Positions 1 to 9,297 are shown, counted from the stretch's first letter. The stretch is 64,000 nucleotides of DNA from Mesostigma viride (GCA_009746045.1 RPFO01000164.1:2563285-2627284); one strand, 5' to 3'. Notes: generated by a model not told the origin, from the letters alone. Translations and numbers: made by a program.

Positions 1-640
1 TGGGTTAACAATAATCATAGCATTTCAGAGGGTTTTGCCAGTGGGTAAGAAATTCTGGAAGCGTCTGTCGTTTTGCAGAAATGCTGAGAACTCATGGCAT
101 CTGGAAAGACCGTTAACGCAACAAAGAGGCGCATGTGCTCAAGCATTGATGCCTGTTCTGAATTGAGCCAGCAATTGAGTCCAATGCATGTGCAATATTT
201 GTCATTAAGATAATGGATTATCATCTTGAATTCACCAATTCACACTTAAAAAGTATAATCTAAATTTTGCCGATGGTCGCGTGATATCTCTGTATCAAGG
301 AGACAACCAGCGCAGGCCAGAAATCGGGAGAATCCGGACCATGATAGCTTGAGCCTGCCGTTATCTTTCCGCGTTTGAGTCGTTCAGGATGATATGAATA
401 TTAATGGAGATGGAAATGTGTACATAGCCCTGTTCATATGGGGACAGGACACAACCTTGCCACACATTGACACGTACCACTCTCTCAAATACAGACGGCA
501 AGTATTAAATTAAATTATATTTGAACTTATCTCCGCTGGGATGATTCTCCCGATTTCTGGCCTGCGTTGGTTGTCTCCTCCATATCTCCGTTGGGAGTAC
601 ATGTAGCACATATCCCTGAGAAGAGGCATATGGCATTCTG
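1..640. other. Non-coding flank with repeat copy
   Basis: No convincing gene. The stretch is AT-rich and is dominated by the short inverted-repeat element at 299-578. Its outer sequence also occurs near 3750-3780, 28965-29590 and 59800-59935, so this is dispersed repeat DNA. Confidence 0.6.
299..578. repeat. MITE-like element with 36-bp inverted ends
   Basis: Positions 299-334 and 543-578 are inverted copies with about one mismatch; both contain CCAGCGCAGGCCAGAAATC or its complement. The interior of about 210 bp has no ORF. The same terminal sequence is found in five other places in the window, in both orientations. That fits a non-autonomous DNA element or a repeat terminus of a larger family. 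No clear target-site duplication was identified. Confidence 0.6.
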
Positions 641-699
641 GGCTAGTTCGGCCTGCTAGGGTAGCGTGTAAATTTCGGACGAGATATTAGGCAGCGTAG

Positions 700-950
700 G
701 ATAGCATTCGTAGGACATCTTGCTCGCACCAGTGAGGTAGACACCGACCTTGGTCGATCTGGCCGGCCCCCAGCGGGTTGGCCAACCAGGGCCGGCGCGG
801 CATATCCTGACCTCAGTGGCCTGGCCCCAAGGACATTCCTAGAAAGATGGGTATAAACCTCCCATGACCTATACACAGCAGTTGCTGGCCGACCTAGAGC
901 GGTCCCAGCTAAGTTTGAACACCGCATTCACTCCCTCGCCACGATCGAGG
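700..950 (+). pseudogene. LINE reverse-transcriptase C-terminal remnant
   Basis: A plus-strand reading contains GHLARTSEVDT followed by Pro/Gly-rich sequence. This matches in style and order the [11 protein letters not shown] segment just after the RT domain of the LINE at 42402-43430. Stops interrupt the frame, so only a degraded scrap of the RT C-terminal region is left. It sits immediately upstream of an ORF1-like remnant, but the two may come from different insertions. Confidence 0.45.
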
Positions 951-989
951 TAGCCGCGGATCTTGTTAATCGGCCATGGCCGACAGCTG

Positions 990-2140
990 AGCTCATAACT
1001 TTCACGTTTGGGCACCAAATTCGGCTGTGAATATCACAATCGCTTCGTCTTTCTAAGGCGCACACGCTGATATATTTTTCGGATTATGCAATATATGACG
1101 AGCCGAATGCTCCTCTACGCAACGCAGCCTGGCGGCTGCGCGAAGCCCTGAAAATACGTCTGCAGCTCCGGCCGCTGCAGCTTCGCCCTCAGGCCCGGAA
1201 GGCAGCGGTGACACTAGTCGCGCACTGCATGGTGGTCGCCCAGGTCCCTCCCGGGCTTGCCTCGCCCGCAGCATCGCCTGAACCCAAGCGCAGTCGCCCA
1301 GGTGAACCTAGCTGGTCCGAGCGCGACTTTGACGTCTACAGGTTATTTTCCACCTTCGACGTCGACAGGCCCGGCTATTTTCAACAGCCCCCCATCAAGA
1401 TACTGGAGCTCGTGTTTTATCTGGGTCGCACGCCTCGCTCATTGCCCTGTGCCAGCAGCTGGAAGCCAAATTACGCCTCCGCAACGGAGTTGACGGCCGG
1501 TTTTCCACTTAACCGCGGACCTGACCACCTGCCAGGCTGGCCTCCCGTCCGCGCCTTCAACTCGCCGCTCTCTTTTCCATCCTTAAGCGCTCTGCCGACG
1601 ACCTGTGGGTTCCCTCCCCCTTGACCGAATCCACCTTCCTCCACCACCTCAGTTCAAGAAGCCATCACGCAGCACGTTGACTGGTCAACCCCCCTTCAGT
1701 TGCTGCAGATAGGATGTGGCAGCCGTGGGCCGCATGCTGCCGGCTGGACCGAGCTCCCCGCCGGCCATCTCGATTCACCGCCACCTCCACCCTCCTCGCC
1801 TCCACCCCCACCCCCACCACCGCCTCAATCCACCGACGCCATCAGGTGCCGCCCAGCTCCGTGGCACTGACGCCATTGCCATCGAGTGCCTGCAAAGCAT
1901 GCACCGCAGGCCTCACCGCCCGGGCGGTGAAGGACATCAGTTGCCGCCCGGCCAGCACCTGCTGGCCCTGGGCAGCGACGATGCTCCTCCCACCCAAATC
2001 TGGGCGGACATGCATTCTGAAGCAGCAACCACCTCCACCACCTCCGCCACCTGACTGTCCGCCGTCACAACACAGCTCAAGCAGCGCAGACGCTGCCGGA
2101 CCGCCACGAGGAGGCCGAGCTTGACAAGCGCAGCCTTAAT
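990..2140 (+). pseudogene. LINE 5' region and ORF1 remnant
   Basis: Nucleotides from about 990 match the start of the better preserved copy at 60172, with a shared run around CATAACTTTCACGTTTG. The match continues in broken frames to an ORF1-like segment at about 1860-2130, where IWADMH corresponds to TWADML of the other copy. Frameshifts and stops are frequent. The copy ends at about 2140, where it abuts an RT fragment in the opposite orientation, so the junction is a rearrangement or nested insertion. Confidence 0.6.
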
Positions 2141-2747
2141 GGTGCTGGTGATATTATATATGGCATGCCGAGGTACAGGTCCTCATTGCGGACGTGAGCA
2201 GCATATCCTACTCGGAAAATGGATCGCAGCATGTTGGTGACCGCGCCGTCCAGCTTTCGGGCCAGGTCGGCGGTGAGGGTCCACGTCTCGGCCCCATCAT
2301 ACGTAAGAACCGGAAGAACGAGGACCTTAAACAGGTCCTGCTTCTCGATCTTGTCTGGACAGGGGCTTGCGCCACAGGGCTCGATATTGGCGGATAAGGC
2401 GTGCCAGGCGAGGGAGATGCGGTGGTCAACATCAGCCTCGCAGCTGGGGAGGAGGCTGGCCAGCAGCTTGACACGGTCCCGATACAGGACTCGAGAGCCG
2501 TCAAGGAGAAAGAGGTCGGGCGGTGGGTGAGTGAGCCCAATTGCCAGAGCCTCCGTCTTTTTGCTGACCTCAAGCCCCACTGCTCGGGCCTCGATAGCCA
2601 GGCAGTCAAGCCACGTCTGCACGTGCCCAGTGTCCTCAAAGAGGGTGGTGTCGTCTGCATAGATGATGTCCGCGCCAGCCGAATCTCGATCCGTTTCCGC
2701 CCCGCCATGCCAGAAACGGTTGTCAAAGGCCTTGATATAGTCGACAA

Positions 2748-2964
2748 GGAGGTGCAGGTGCACCTAGTGCACCCAGAGCAGGTGATAGTTGTACATCCTA
2801 CACCTGCAGGTTGTCGCCCTGATTGTATTACAAACCCATAGATGCCCCTTAATATTATTAAAATCATAGCTCCGTGGGGAGCATATGTAACTCATAGCCC
2901 TGAGAAATTCTCAGGGCTATGAGTTACATATGCTCCCCACGGAGCTATGATTTTAATTAATTAA
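2748..2964 (+). mobile_element. Truncated LINE 3' end with target-site duplication
   Basis: A 217-bp insertion bounded by TAGTCGACAA at 2738-2747 and 2965-2974. It ends in a TTTTAATTAATTAA tail and resembles 61970-62090, another LINE 3' region. Target-primed reverse transcription explains the 5' truncation, tail and duplication. Its tail half forms a perfect palindrome. Confidence 0.75.
2857..2957. repeat. Perfect 101-bp palindrome
   Basis: Arms 2857-2906 and 2908-2957 are exact reverse complements over 50 bp with a single-base spacer at 2907. The sequence can extrude a cruciform. It consists of LINE 3'-terminal sequence in head-to-head orientation, so it probably arose by foldback during reverse transcription or by inverted duplication. 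Confidence 0.9.
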
Positions 2965-3639
2965 TAGTCGACAAAAATGAAGACCAGCGGCAAACCATCA
3001 GGGCAAAGGTGACGCACCTCCTGCATCATCTGGCGCGCGACATGGCGTACAAATACAGCCAGTGACAGTGTTACGACCACGACGGAAACCCATCTGAGAC
3101 TCACCCATGGTGTGGGTCCAGCGCGGCGCGGAGCCGGCTGTGTGCACAGCATCAAGTACGCATGATCGAAGACCTTCAGCGCGGCGCTCTGGAGGCAGAC
3201 ACCCCGATAGTTACCGGGGTCAGAAGCAGAGCCCTTCTTGTACAGCATGACTCGGATGGCCGTCTGCCACTCAGCAGGCGGGGGCTCATCAGAGATCGAG
3301 CAGGACACGGTTGCAGAACGCCAGCAGAAGATCCCTCACCGCCGGGCTCTTCAGCATGCAGCTCAGCAGAAAGGTGGTCGGCACCGACCGCCGCGTCGTA
3401 CGTACCGCAGGCGAGCAAGGGCGCCGTCCAATTCCTTCTAAGTGAAGAGGTGGACGACGCCGTTGGTGGCAAGGCAGCCGTCCTGCAAGGCGGGGACTTG
3501 GTAGTCCGCGGCCGAGGAGGGGGGCGCAGGCGGCGGGCCGGGGGGTCCCGGGCAACATGTGTTGTGCACATACAGGGATTAAAAGCAGTCCGGTGCTCCG
3601 TGACTCCCCAACGGGAGCACGAGTTTACTTACTTAATTA

Positions 3640-3864
3640 ATTAATGGCGTCTCAGCAGAGACTAGCTCGATCTAGCTGCATGCATAAGCTAAGCTTGGCT
3701 TAATTCATCATGCATCCGTGGGGAGTCCCATCATAGGCGCACATGCGATTTCTGGCCTGCGCTAGTTGTCTCCTTGATAGGCGCACATGCGTGCCATAGG
3801 CATGGGCCACGTGCTAAGCTAGATGTAAGCCTGACGTTAGTCTACACTACTGAAATTAAATTAC
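3640..3864. other. Left flank of the integrated virus
   Basis: Short non-coding stretch with a TTAATTAATTAA LINE tail near 3634-3645 and a repeat fragment at about 3750-3780. The final bases before the viral end read ATTAC (3860-3864), repeated just after the right viral end. Confidence 0.5.
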
Positions 3865-3882
3865 TATATATATATAACCCCT

Positions 3883-3956
3883 ATTGAGTGATAGGGGCTT
3901 GTGGGGTACCGGGGAGCTATTATTGAGTGATGATGATTGAGTGATAATTGAGTGAT
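3883..3956 (+). repeat. ATTGAGTGAT iterons in left TIR
   Basis: Four copies of ATTGAGTGAT start at 3883, 3922, 3936 and 3947 and are mirrored in the right TIR. Clustered short direct repeats at a replicon end are candidate binding sites for a replication initiator. The virus encodes an OBP-type helicase, which in herpesviruses binds origin repeats. Binding here is inference. Confidence 0.5.
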
Positions 3957-4242
3957 AAAATATTGGAGTTTTTTTTACTTTTTACTGACACCCGTCACGG
4001 GCTTACTGCCCCTTCTCAACCCCCGCCAACCTTGGCTCGAGGGTCGCCGGGCTTTAGAGGTGCTTAATAATGCTGGCATCCGTCACCACCAGCCGTGGGG
4101 CTGCCGCCTACCGATCCCCTCCTACTCCCGAGCCTGGGGGTGCGATGGTTCGTGACGGGCGTGAAAAGTGTGACTTCCGTTTTGCTCAACCATGACCGAC
4201 CGCGGACAGCGGGGTTGGGTGAGAACTGTGGGAGAAGGTTCG

Positions 4243-4481
4243 GCGTTCTGCCCAACTTTTATACCAAAAGCTTTTAAGAGTTGGGCAGAACGCGGGACCT
4301 CGAAAAGTCAAGCTCACCGCCCAGCGCGCACCCGGGTCGATGGGCGGCGTGAAAAATGTGACTTCCGTTTTGCTCAACCATTACCGACCGCGGACAGCGG
4401 GGGTGTGTGAGGACGGCGGGAGAAGGTTCGGCGTTCTGCCCAACTTTTATACCAAAAGCTTTTAAGAGTTGGGCAGAACGC
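4243..4481. repeat. Two hairpins in left TIR units
   Basis: Hairpins at 4243-4293 and 4431-4481, each 51 bp, have perfect 15-bp outer arms (GCGTTCTGCCCAACT and its complement) around an A/T-rich loop. They are 188 bp apart, once per TIR unit. The corresponding outer unit in the right TIR has a paired base change, which suggests the stem matters. Confidence 0.8.
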
Positions 4482-4626
4482 GGGACCCCGAAAAGTCAAG
4501 CTCACCGCCCAGCGCGCACCTGGGTCGCTGGAAAACCCAGCCCTGGTCGGGAAATTCGCGGAACTTTCGTGCAGGGGTCTGCGTCCTCGCGGTACTCGGG
4601 AAGGGCGGGAGAGGGGGTGGCGGGGT

Positions 4627-5007
4627 TTAGCGAATGTCTCTCCAGAGTTGCAGTTGCTCCTTCACCTTCGCGAATGTCGGCGAAGAGATGGACTGCCTGC
4701 CCGTGACGCAACCGGCCATGATGGAGAGAACCGCGAGGTCCTCGCACACCTTGTGAACGTCGTCCGGGGTCGCCTCGCTACCTAGTGCGCGTGAGGCGGC
4801 GGCTAGGAGGGTCAAAGGATTGTCAAGCTGTTCTAACTCTAAACGGTAGTTGTCATCGTACGGGTCAGGCTTTCCGGCGATGATGCAGGATATGCGCGCC
4901 ACCTCTGCGGCGTTGCGGGCCCGTTCAGTGCCGTCCTGGATGTACCCGCCACTACCCGGCTTGCAGGCCTCGATGCAGTTCAGAATGTCGTTCATGGTCA
5001 CGAACAT
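4627..5007 (-). CDS. Viral hypothetical protein, 126 aa
   Basis: Last gene of the leftward block; its stop lies inside the inner edge of the left TIR. The protein is soluble-looking and probably helical, with no signal peptide, membrane segment or recognisable motif. Codon 5 is a second ATG (4995), so a 122-aa form is possible. A CTATACAG box at 5016-5023, 8 nt before the first ATG, matches the viral promoter-like motif and favours the first start. Function unknown. Confidence 0.6.
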   Translation of the reverse strand: MFVTMNDILNCIEACKPGSGGYIQDGTERARNAAEVARISCIIAGKPDPYDDNYRLELEQLDNPLTLLAAASRALGSEATPDDVHKVCEDLAVLSIMAGCVTGRQSISSPTFAKVKEQLQLWRDIR

Positions 5008-5048
5008 GTTGGGAGCTGTATAGATTCATGCAAAGAGAATTTTATTGA

Positions 5049-5231
5049 TTAGTTATGTTTATTATCAGGTGATGGGGCGGGAGTCGGAGTGCCCTCGGAG
5101 TCTGGCGCGATTTCAAAAGGGGCGTACACGACCTCATAGGCGCGCCTGTACGTCGGGCTCCTTCTCATCCTCCTTATTGACTCCTCCAGAATTTCTGAGT
5201 ACTCGTAACCAAGCTTTAAACAGTTGCCCAT
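5049..5231 (-). CDS. Possible small viral protein, 60 aa
   Basis: Same strand as its neighbours and fills the gap between the 126-aa and 164-aa genes. It starts MGNC, a context compatible with N-myristoylation or palmitoylation, followed by an Arg-rich helix and a Pro-rich acidic tail. No clear TATA-core motif lies directly upstream, so it may be read from the 164-aa gene's transcript or be spurious. Function unknown. Confidence 0.4.
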   Translation of the reverse strand: MGNCLKLGYEYSEILEESIRRMRRSPTYRRAYEVVYAPFEIAPDSEGTPTPAPSPDNKHN

Positions 5232-5265
5232 AGAAGTGTTTCAATCTATGATGAGCTTTTTTAAC

Positions 5266-5760
5266 CTACTTGTGATGGCACTTGCACTTGTCGAACCCGC
5301 GAATTTTCTCAAAACGCAAGATGCAAAGAAACGACTCGTGGGTTAGTGGGATGAATTGTTTGTCATCAACTCCTCTGTCAATGTGCACTAAACCGATCTC
5401 GAGTCTCCCGCCATTCCTAAACAAGTGATCGTTTTTTGGGTTGAAAAATGCATGGTCGTTTATCACGGTGTACGAGGCGGCAACATCTTTGCATTCTTCC
5501 GTACATAGCACGACACTGTCTTGTGGGTTATGCTCTCCTCCAGAAAAACTTGAAGAAACTAGTCCGACAAGCGAGTAATTTTCTTGGTTTTCCACGTCCT
5601 TGAGATATGCGAAATGGACCCCTCCGCGCCATGTGCTGTCTATGATAGGCGCTCTTGGGTCTGGCTTGATATCGAAAGAATAAATTCCATTGTACTCGTC
5701 GATTGTGTTCTGTGACGCGACAGAATCTAAAGCGATTTGGTAAAATGTGGGATAATCCAT
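5266..5760 (-). CDS. Viral hypothetical protein, 164 aa
   Basis: ATG at 5760 with CTTATAAG 13 nt upstream (5774-5781). The mixed, beta-rich composition suggests a compact globular protein; it ends in a Cys/His/Lys-rich tail (KCKCHHK). No transmembrane segment. Its place beside the adhesin and capsid genes suggests a virion or late protein, but no family is recognised. Confidence 0.6.
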   Translation of the reverse strand: MDYPTFYQIALDSVASQNTIDEYNGIYSFDIKPDPRAPIIDSTWRGGVHFAYLKDVENQENYSLVGLVSSSFSGGEHNPQDSVVLCTEECKDVAASYTVINDHAFFNPKNDHLFRNGGRLEIGLVHIDRGVDDKQFIPLTHESFLCILRFEKIRGFDKCKCHHK

Positions 5761-5811
5761 GGCTTTATTACAACTTATAAGAGATAATAGTTCTAGTCTT
5801 ATTAAAGTTCT

Positions 5812-7503
5812 CTACGCTGGGATGGCGGCGGGAGTGCCCCACTTGGCCACGAGGTATCCGCGGATCCGTTCAAGCTCCGCTGACGTTTTGGCGGTGTTGT
5901 AGATTAGGATCTCGCCAATCCACCCATCGAAGGCACGACTTGCGTTGCTCGATTCTCCTCCGATAGAGAGATTTCCTGAACCAGTCGTAGGGTCCGATCC
6001 AATTCTATTATAACCAGCTCTTCCATCGAAGCGGGTGACAAACTCATTTGTGCTGCTGTTGCATGAAATCGCCATGACGTGTGGTACGTTGTCGAAGAAT
6101 TCCGCCCTGGTGCACACGAGTTCGTATACATTATTGGGAGGGAAGATGGCAACGGCCTGTACATCTGGATGGTACACTACTACATAACTATTGTTATTTG
6201 ACGACCCAAGCATATACCCTCTGACACCCGTATACCCCCCTACTACTGGATACGTCGCAGTCGTTAGCTGTTTGGCGACTAGGAGGATGCTCGTGTTGGT
6301 CCCGATCGCCCCCCAAAAGGTGCTTGCGGACGTTAAGTAGCCCGCGCGCGAGTTGATAAAGCGAAGGGATTGTTTCGAGTTCAGTTCCGTCGTTGCCAAC
6401 GTCGGACATTTGGCGGAAGTGTCCTGAGTCATGTGGTACCCGTTCGGCCCCTTGTCGTTCACGCGCATTACGTTCCCGCCCGCCGTGTTTTGCTGGGTCG
6501 TGCCGGACGTGTCGCTGAACATCGTGGCGCTGTCGGACGGATCGTACCACGCGAACAGTGCGGGGTCCGTTGCCGGGTTGTAATTGTACGTGAATGACAG
6601 TGTGTTTGATGTCGTGTTTCCAAGCCCTGACGTCGCGCTCGTCACGGTGCCCGCGCCCATGCTTACCGTCGTCGCGAAGTCAGACATGGTAGGGGTCACG
6701 TCGAACGTGTACGTGGCGCCACTTCCCAACAAGTTGGACGCGGTTCCGTTGGTTACGGTGATGTCGCCCAACGAGAACCCGGCGACCGACGTGCTAAAAG
6801 TGGCCGTGACTGGGTAAACGGCACCCGTCGGGGTTCCGGACGCAAGAGTCACCGACGGATTCGCCGAGTACGTGAACGACAGTGTGTTAGATGCCACGTT
6901 GGCGTTCCCTGTCGATGCGTCAACAACAGCACCCGCGCCCACGCTAACGTTCGTGGCAGAATTGGCTGTAGTTGGCGTCACCTGGAAGGCGTACGACGCC
7001 CCGCTGCCGGTCAGGTTGGCGGCTGTCCCGTTTGTCACCGTGATATCGCCCAGCTCGAACCCCGTGACGGACCTGCTGAACGTGGCGGTCACGTCCACGG
7101 AACTGGTGGTGGGCGTCGAGCCCGCGGTCGTCGCGAGAGTCACCGTCGGAGGGGGCGAGTACGTGAAGGAGAGGGTGGAGGAGGCCGTGTTGCCGATTCC
7201 TAGCGTGTTGATTGCTGCGTTTGCTCCAACGCTGACGGTTGTCAGTGAATAAGCGACTGCCGGAGTCACCGTGAACGTGTAGGAGGTGTCGCTACCCGTT
7301 AAACCGGATGCAGTACCATTTATGACAGCGATATCACCCAAGGCGAAACCGGTGACTGGTTGGCTGAATGTTGCTGTTACTGCAATCGGGGAGGCGCTGG
7401 GATTTGATCCTCCTGTAGTTGTTAATGTGATTGACGGCGCTATTCTTACCGGTTTACGCTTCTTCCGCATCAAAGCAGGACAAACACCATACTCAAACGA
7501 CAT
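5812..7503 (-). CDS. Ig-repeat plus LamG-like adhesin, 563 aa
   Basis: After a short basic N-terminus, three tandem modules of about 90 residues (roughly 24-114, 115-205 and 206-295) share the pattern VTATFS..VTGF.LGDI.V.NG.A..L.GS, typical of bacterial Ig-like domains of the Big_12 type. The C-terminal half from about residue 305 (FAWYDPSDS) to GYLVAKWG resembles a concanavalin/LamG-type lectin fold seen at the ends of phage tail and surface proteins. It most likely forms a spike or fibre that binds a host glycan. There is no signal peptide, as expected for a capsid-attached protein. The repeat type is best known from bacteria and their phages, so horizontal origin is plausible. GTATAC lies at 7511-7516, just upstream of the ATG. 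Confidence 0.75.
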   Translation of the reverse strand: MSFEYGVCPALMRKKRKPVRIAPSITLTTTGGSNPSASPIAVTATFSQPVTGFALGDIAVINGTASGLTGSDTSYTFTVTPAVAYSLTTVSVGANAAINTLGIGNTASSTLSFTYSPPPTVTLATTAGSTPTTSSVDVTATFSRSVTGFELGDITVTNGTAANLTGSGASYAFQVTPTTANSATNVSVGAGAVVDASTGNANVASNTLSFTYSANPSVTLASGTPTGAVYPVTATFSTSVAGFSLGDITVTNGTASNLLGSGATYTFDVTPTMSDFATTVSMGAGTVTSATSGLGNTTSNTLSFTYNYNPATDPALFAWYDPSDSATMFSDTSGTTQQNTAGGNVMRVNDKGPNGYHMTQDTSAKCPTLATTELNSKQSLRFINSRAGYLTSASTFWGAIGTNTSILLVAKQLTTATYPVVGGYTGVRGYMLGSSNNNSYVVVYHPDVQAVAIFPPNNVYELVCTRAEFFDNVPHVMAISCNSSTNEFVTRFDGRAGYNRIGSDPTTGSGNLSIGGESSNASRAFDGWIGEILIYNTAKTSAELERIRGYLVAKWGTPAAIPA

Positions 7504-7529
7504 GGAGCTAGTATACTACCACAATGACA

Positions 7530-7694
7530 CTATTTTTTTGGCAGAGGATACTGGAACTTGGGTTCCATCAGCGGGCCCTTCTTGGCCGGCAAGTTAGTCG
7601 CCGTGCCATTATCGGCCAGCTCAGGGGTGTCGAAGACCAGCGTGACTCTGTTGAGAGGATTCGCGGTGTATCGCGGGTCCTTGAGATAATCCAT
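7530..7694 (-). CDS. Small viral protein, 54 aa
   Basis: An ORF of 54 codons between the adhesin and the major capsid protein. It begins MDYLKDPRYTANPLNRVTLV and ends in PLPKK. Support comes from its exact fit in the gap, its strand, and a GTGTATAG box 6 nt upstream (7701-7708) matching the viral motif. Proline- and lysine-rich; a small virion or cement-type protein is possible but unproven. Confidence 0.55.
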   Translation of the reverse strand: MDYLKDPRYTANPLNRVTLVFDTPELADNGTATNLPAKKGPLMEPKFQYPLPKK

Positions 7695-7724
7695 CGAATG
7701 CTATACACTAACCATCAGACATTT

Positions 7725-8972
7725 TTACAGGTACACGGCCGCCTGCCGCCCTGCGCCGACGTCCATCTTCGCCTCCATCTCTACGAAGATGTACGAGACA
7801 TGACCCGCACCCGCGCTGTCGACGCGCAGAGTCACTACCGATGCAGTGCCCCGTAGATCGAGACCGCTCTGGTACTCGGCGCCAGCACATGGCATGTTGA
7901 GGTGACAAGCCATGACGAAATCGCTACCAGCCCATGTCTCGGGATTGATGTCTGCCCTTGCGCACGACAGACTGTTCCCCTGGTCATTGAAGGCGCTAAC
8001 CAGGTTCACCCATGCCTCTGTGATGCCCATCCTGTACGCTGGTGTCTGATTGCTGCCGTTGATGTCGAACTGGAATCCGGTGAGGCCGTCGGCGGTGTGC
8101 GCGAACATGGTGTTGTATCGCGCGTTTGCCACATCAGCTGCGGCTGCTACCTGGACAGCCAACAACTTTGACGCGGATGCAGACGAGAGGGTAGCCTTGA
8201 TGCTGTAGGTGTCGCCGGGAATCGTCTGTTTGGTCGATTGCCAGGTCTTCCACCTGAACGGCAAGGTGCCACCCTCAGCCAGCCGAGACGCGAAGATCTG
8301 AGAGACCACATCCTCTTGGAACCTGTACGTGTCGATCGAGAAGTGGATGTCCTTCAGCTCAAACCCGAGACCAGCCCCAGCCGCAATACCAGCACCAGCG
8401 TTAGCAGCTCCTGGGATCATCACCCCGCCGTCCATGAGCGTGATGCGGATCTCGATCGGTGGAAAGAGACTGAGGTCGATGATTCGAGGGTCGCCGGACA
8501 AGAACCCGAGCCAGTTGTCAATAATACCTTTTTGTGCTGTGTTCGCTGTAAGGGTTACGTTAGCCGCGTCGTTGAGAGACCAACCGGCAGGCCCCTGAGA
8601 GTTGATAAATCCCTGTCCTCCATGGACCGTCAACAAAGTGTTGAAGAGCTGGGCGTAATCGTTGATCGAGTCCACAGACTGGCCACCAACCAGCACCTCG
8701 AGCCGCCTGATGAGCGAAGACGTGTACGGTGGAAACTTGCAAAAACCAGCCGTCGTAGTCGGTGTCGCTTCAAAGAACATGGCGAACGAGTGAAGGTCGG
8801 CAAACCCATGGGTAGGCAGCCGGACCGCCACCACCGACCCCTGCTTGATGCCGGAGTTGGCGGAGAGCGTGGAGAGCTGTACGCGGGACGTGGAGTGCTG
8901 ACCGAGCGTCTTAATGAGGTACTGCATGGACTTCGGGATCGCGCGATTGTACCAAGAACCGTCAGAAGACAT
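7725..8972 (-). CDS. MCP: Major capsid protein (double jelly-roll)
   Basis: 415 aa, within the range of PLV capsid proteins. The N-terminal part has IKQGSVVAVRLPTHGFADL and then RRLEVLVGGQSV. A mid-protein LFPPIEIRITLMDGG segment and Gly/Ala-rich loop follow, and a second beta-rich half ends AKMDVGAGRQAAVYL. This layout fits the two upright jelly rolls that build trimeric hexons of polintons, PLVs and virophages. A perfect AGGTATAC-type box sits at 8983-8990, 10 nt before the ATG. The gene lies next to the penton gene, as is usual for PLVs. The family call rests on pattern recognition, not a profile search. Confidence 0.85.
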   Translation of the reverse strand: MSSDGSWYNRAIPKSMQYLIKTLGQHSTSRVQLSTLSANSGIKQGSVVAVRLPTHGFADLHSFAMFFEATPTTTAGFCKFPPYTSSLIRRLEVLVGGQSVDSINDYAQLFNTLLTVHGGQGFINSQGPAGWSLNDAANVTLTANTAQKGIIDNWLGFLSGDPRIIDLSLFPPIEIRITLMDGGVMIPGAANAGAGIAAGAGLGFELKDIHFSIDTYRFQEDVVSQIFASRLAEGGTLPFRWKTWQSTKQTIPGDTYSIKATLSSASASKLLAVQVAAAADVANARYNTMFAHTADGLTGFQFDINGSNQTPAYRMGITEAWVNLVSAFNDQGNSLSCARADINPETWAGSDFVMACHLNMPCAGAEYQSGLDLRGTASVVTLRVDSAGAGHVSYIFVEMEAKMDVGAGRQAAVYL

Positions 8973-8982
8973 GGTGTGTGTT

Positions 8983-8990
8983 GTATACCT
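8983..8990 (-). promoter_or_regulatory. GTATAC box upstream of MCP
   Basis: Reads AGGTATAC on the coding strand, 10 nt upstream of the MCP start. The same core precedes most viral genes at 5-13 nt, so it is a candidate viral promoter element. Confidence 0.6.
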
Positions 8991-9012
8991 TCTACCTTAG
9001 ATAAAAATCCGG

Positions 9013-9297
9013 CTAGCTTAGGAACTTACCAAGCAGCGGGTTGGACGCCCTGTGCGCGTCCACCTTCCTCTCGATGTGCGAAAGGGCGTCGAGTCCGGTC
9101 TTCGCGGCCTTGTAGACCGTTCCCAAGACTGGGGAGCTTTCGAGGAGTTTGCTGGGAACGTGCCCGAGAGCTGCGTCCGCGGCACCGGCGGCACCCTTGA
9201 TGAACCGCGCGCCCTCGCCGACTTTCCTGATCGCGTCCCCCGCCATGTGTCCGATTTTACGCGCGGTGCTCACGACTTTGCCGAAATCAAGCTTCAT
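9013..9297 (-). CDS. Small Gly/Ala-rich virion-type protein, 94 aa
   Basis: Basic and amphipathic, with a Gly/Ala-rich centre (residues about 28-48) and no strong transmembrane span. It lies between MCP and penton; its first 11 nt overlap the end of the penton gene (9287-9297). GTATAA at about 9308 lies 9-10 nt before the ATG. Position and composition recall small internal or membrane-active capsid proteins such as adenovirus pVI, but there is no sequence proof. Confidence 0.6.
   Translation of the reverse strand: MKLDFGKVVSTARKIGHMAGDAIRKVGEGARFIKGAAGAADAALGHVPSKLLESSPVLGTVYKAAKTGLDALSHIERKVDAHRASNPLLGKFLS

Larger units (their letters stand above)
2141..3610 (-). pseudogene. LINE reverse transcriptase, broken and split by a nested insertion
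   Basis: Read leftward. The N-terminal finger/palm part is at about 3300-2975 (YKKGSASDPGNYRG, then FIFVDY). The rest is at 2737-2141, with IKAFDNRFWHGG, the catalytic box YADDT, and a C-terminal part ending at [12 protein letters not shown]. The two halves are the same gene: RT motif A (FVDYIKAFD) is cut at 2748-2964 by an inserted fragment flanked by a 10-bp duplication. Further frameshifts make it non-functional. The closest relative in the window is the RT at 42402-43430. Confidence 0.8.
3865..4630 (+). repeat. Left terminal inverted repeat of the virus
   Basis: Reverse complement of 23509-24271. It starts with an AT alternation, then ACCCCTATTGAGTGATAGGG, several ATTGAGTGAT iterons, and two copies of a unit of about 188 bp starting near 4160 and 4347. 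Each unit contains a hairpin. The inner edge coincides with the stop codon (4627-4629) of the first leftward gene. Confidence 0.9.

Noticed and set aside
4192-4747. ORFs within the TIRs
   Set aside because: They repeat with the TIR units, overlap the hairpins and have no coding features.
8238-9200. 320-codon plus-strand ORF
   Set aside because: Antisense to the major capsid gene; composition and position show it is a shadow.
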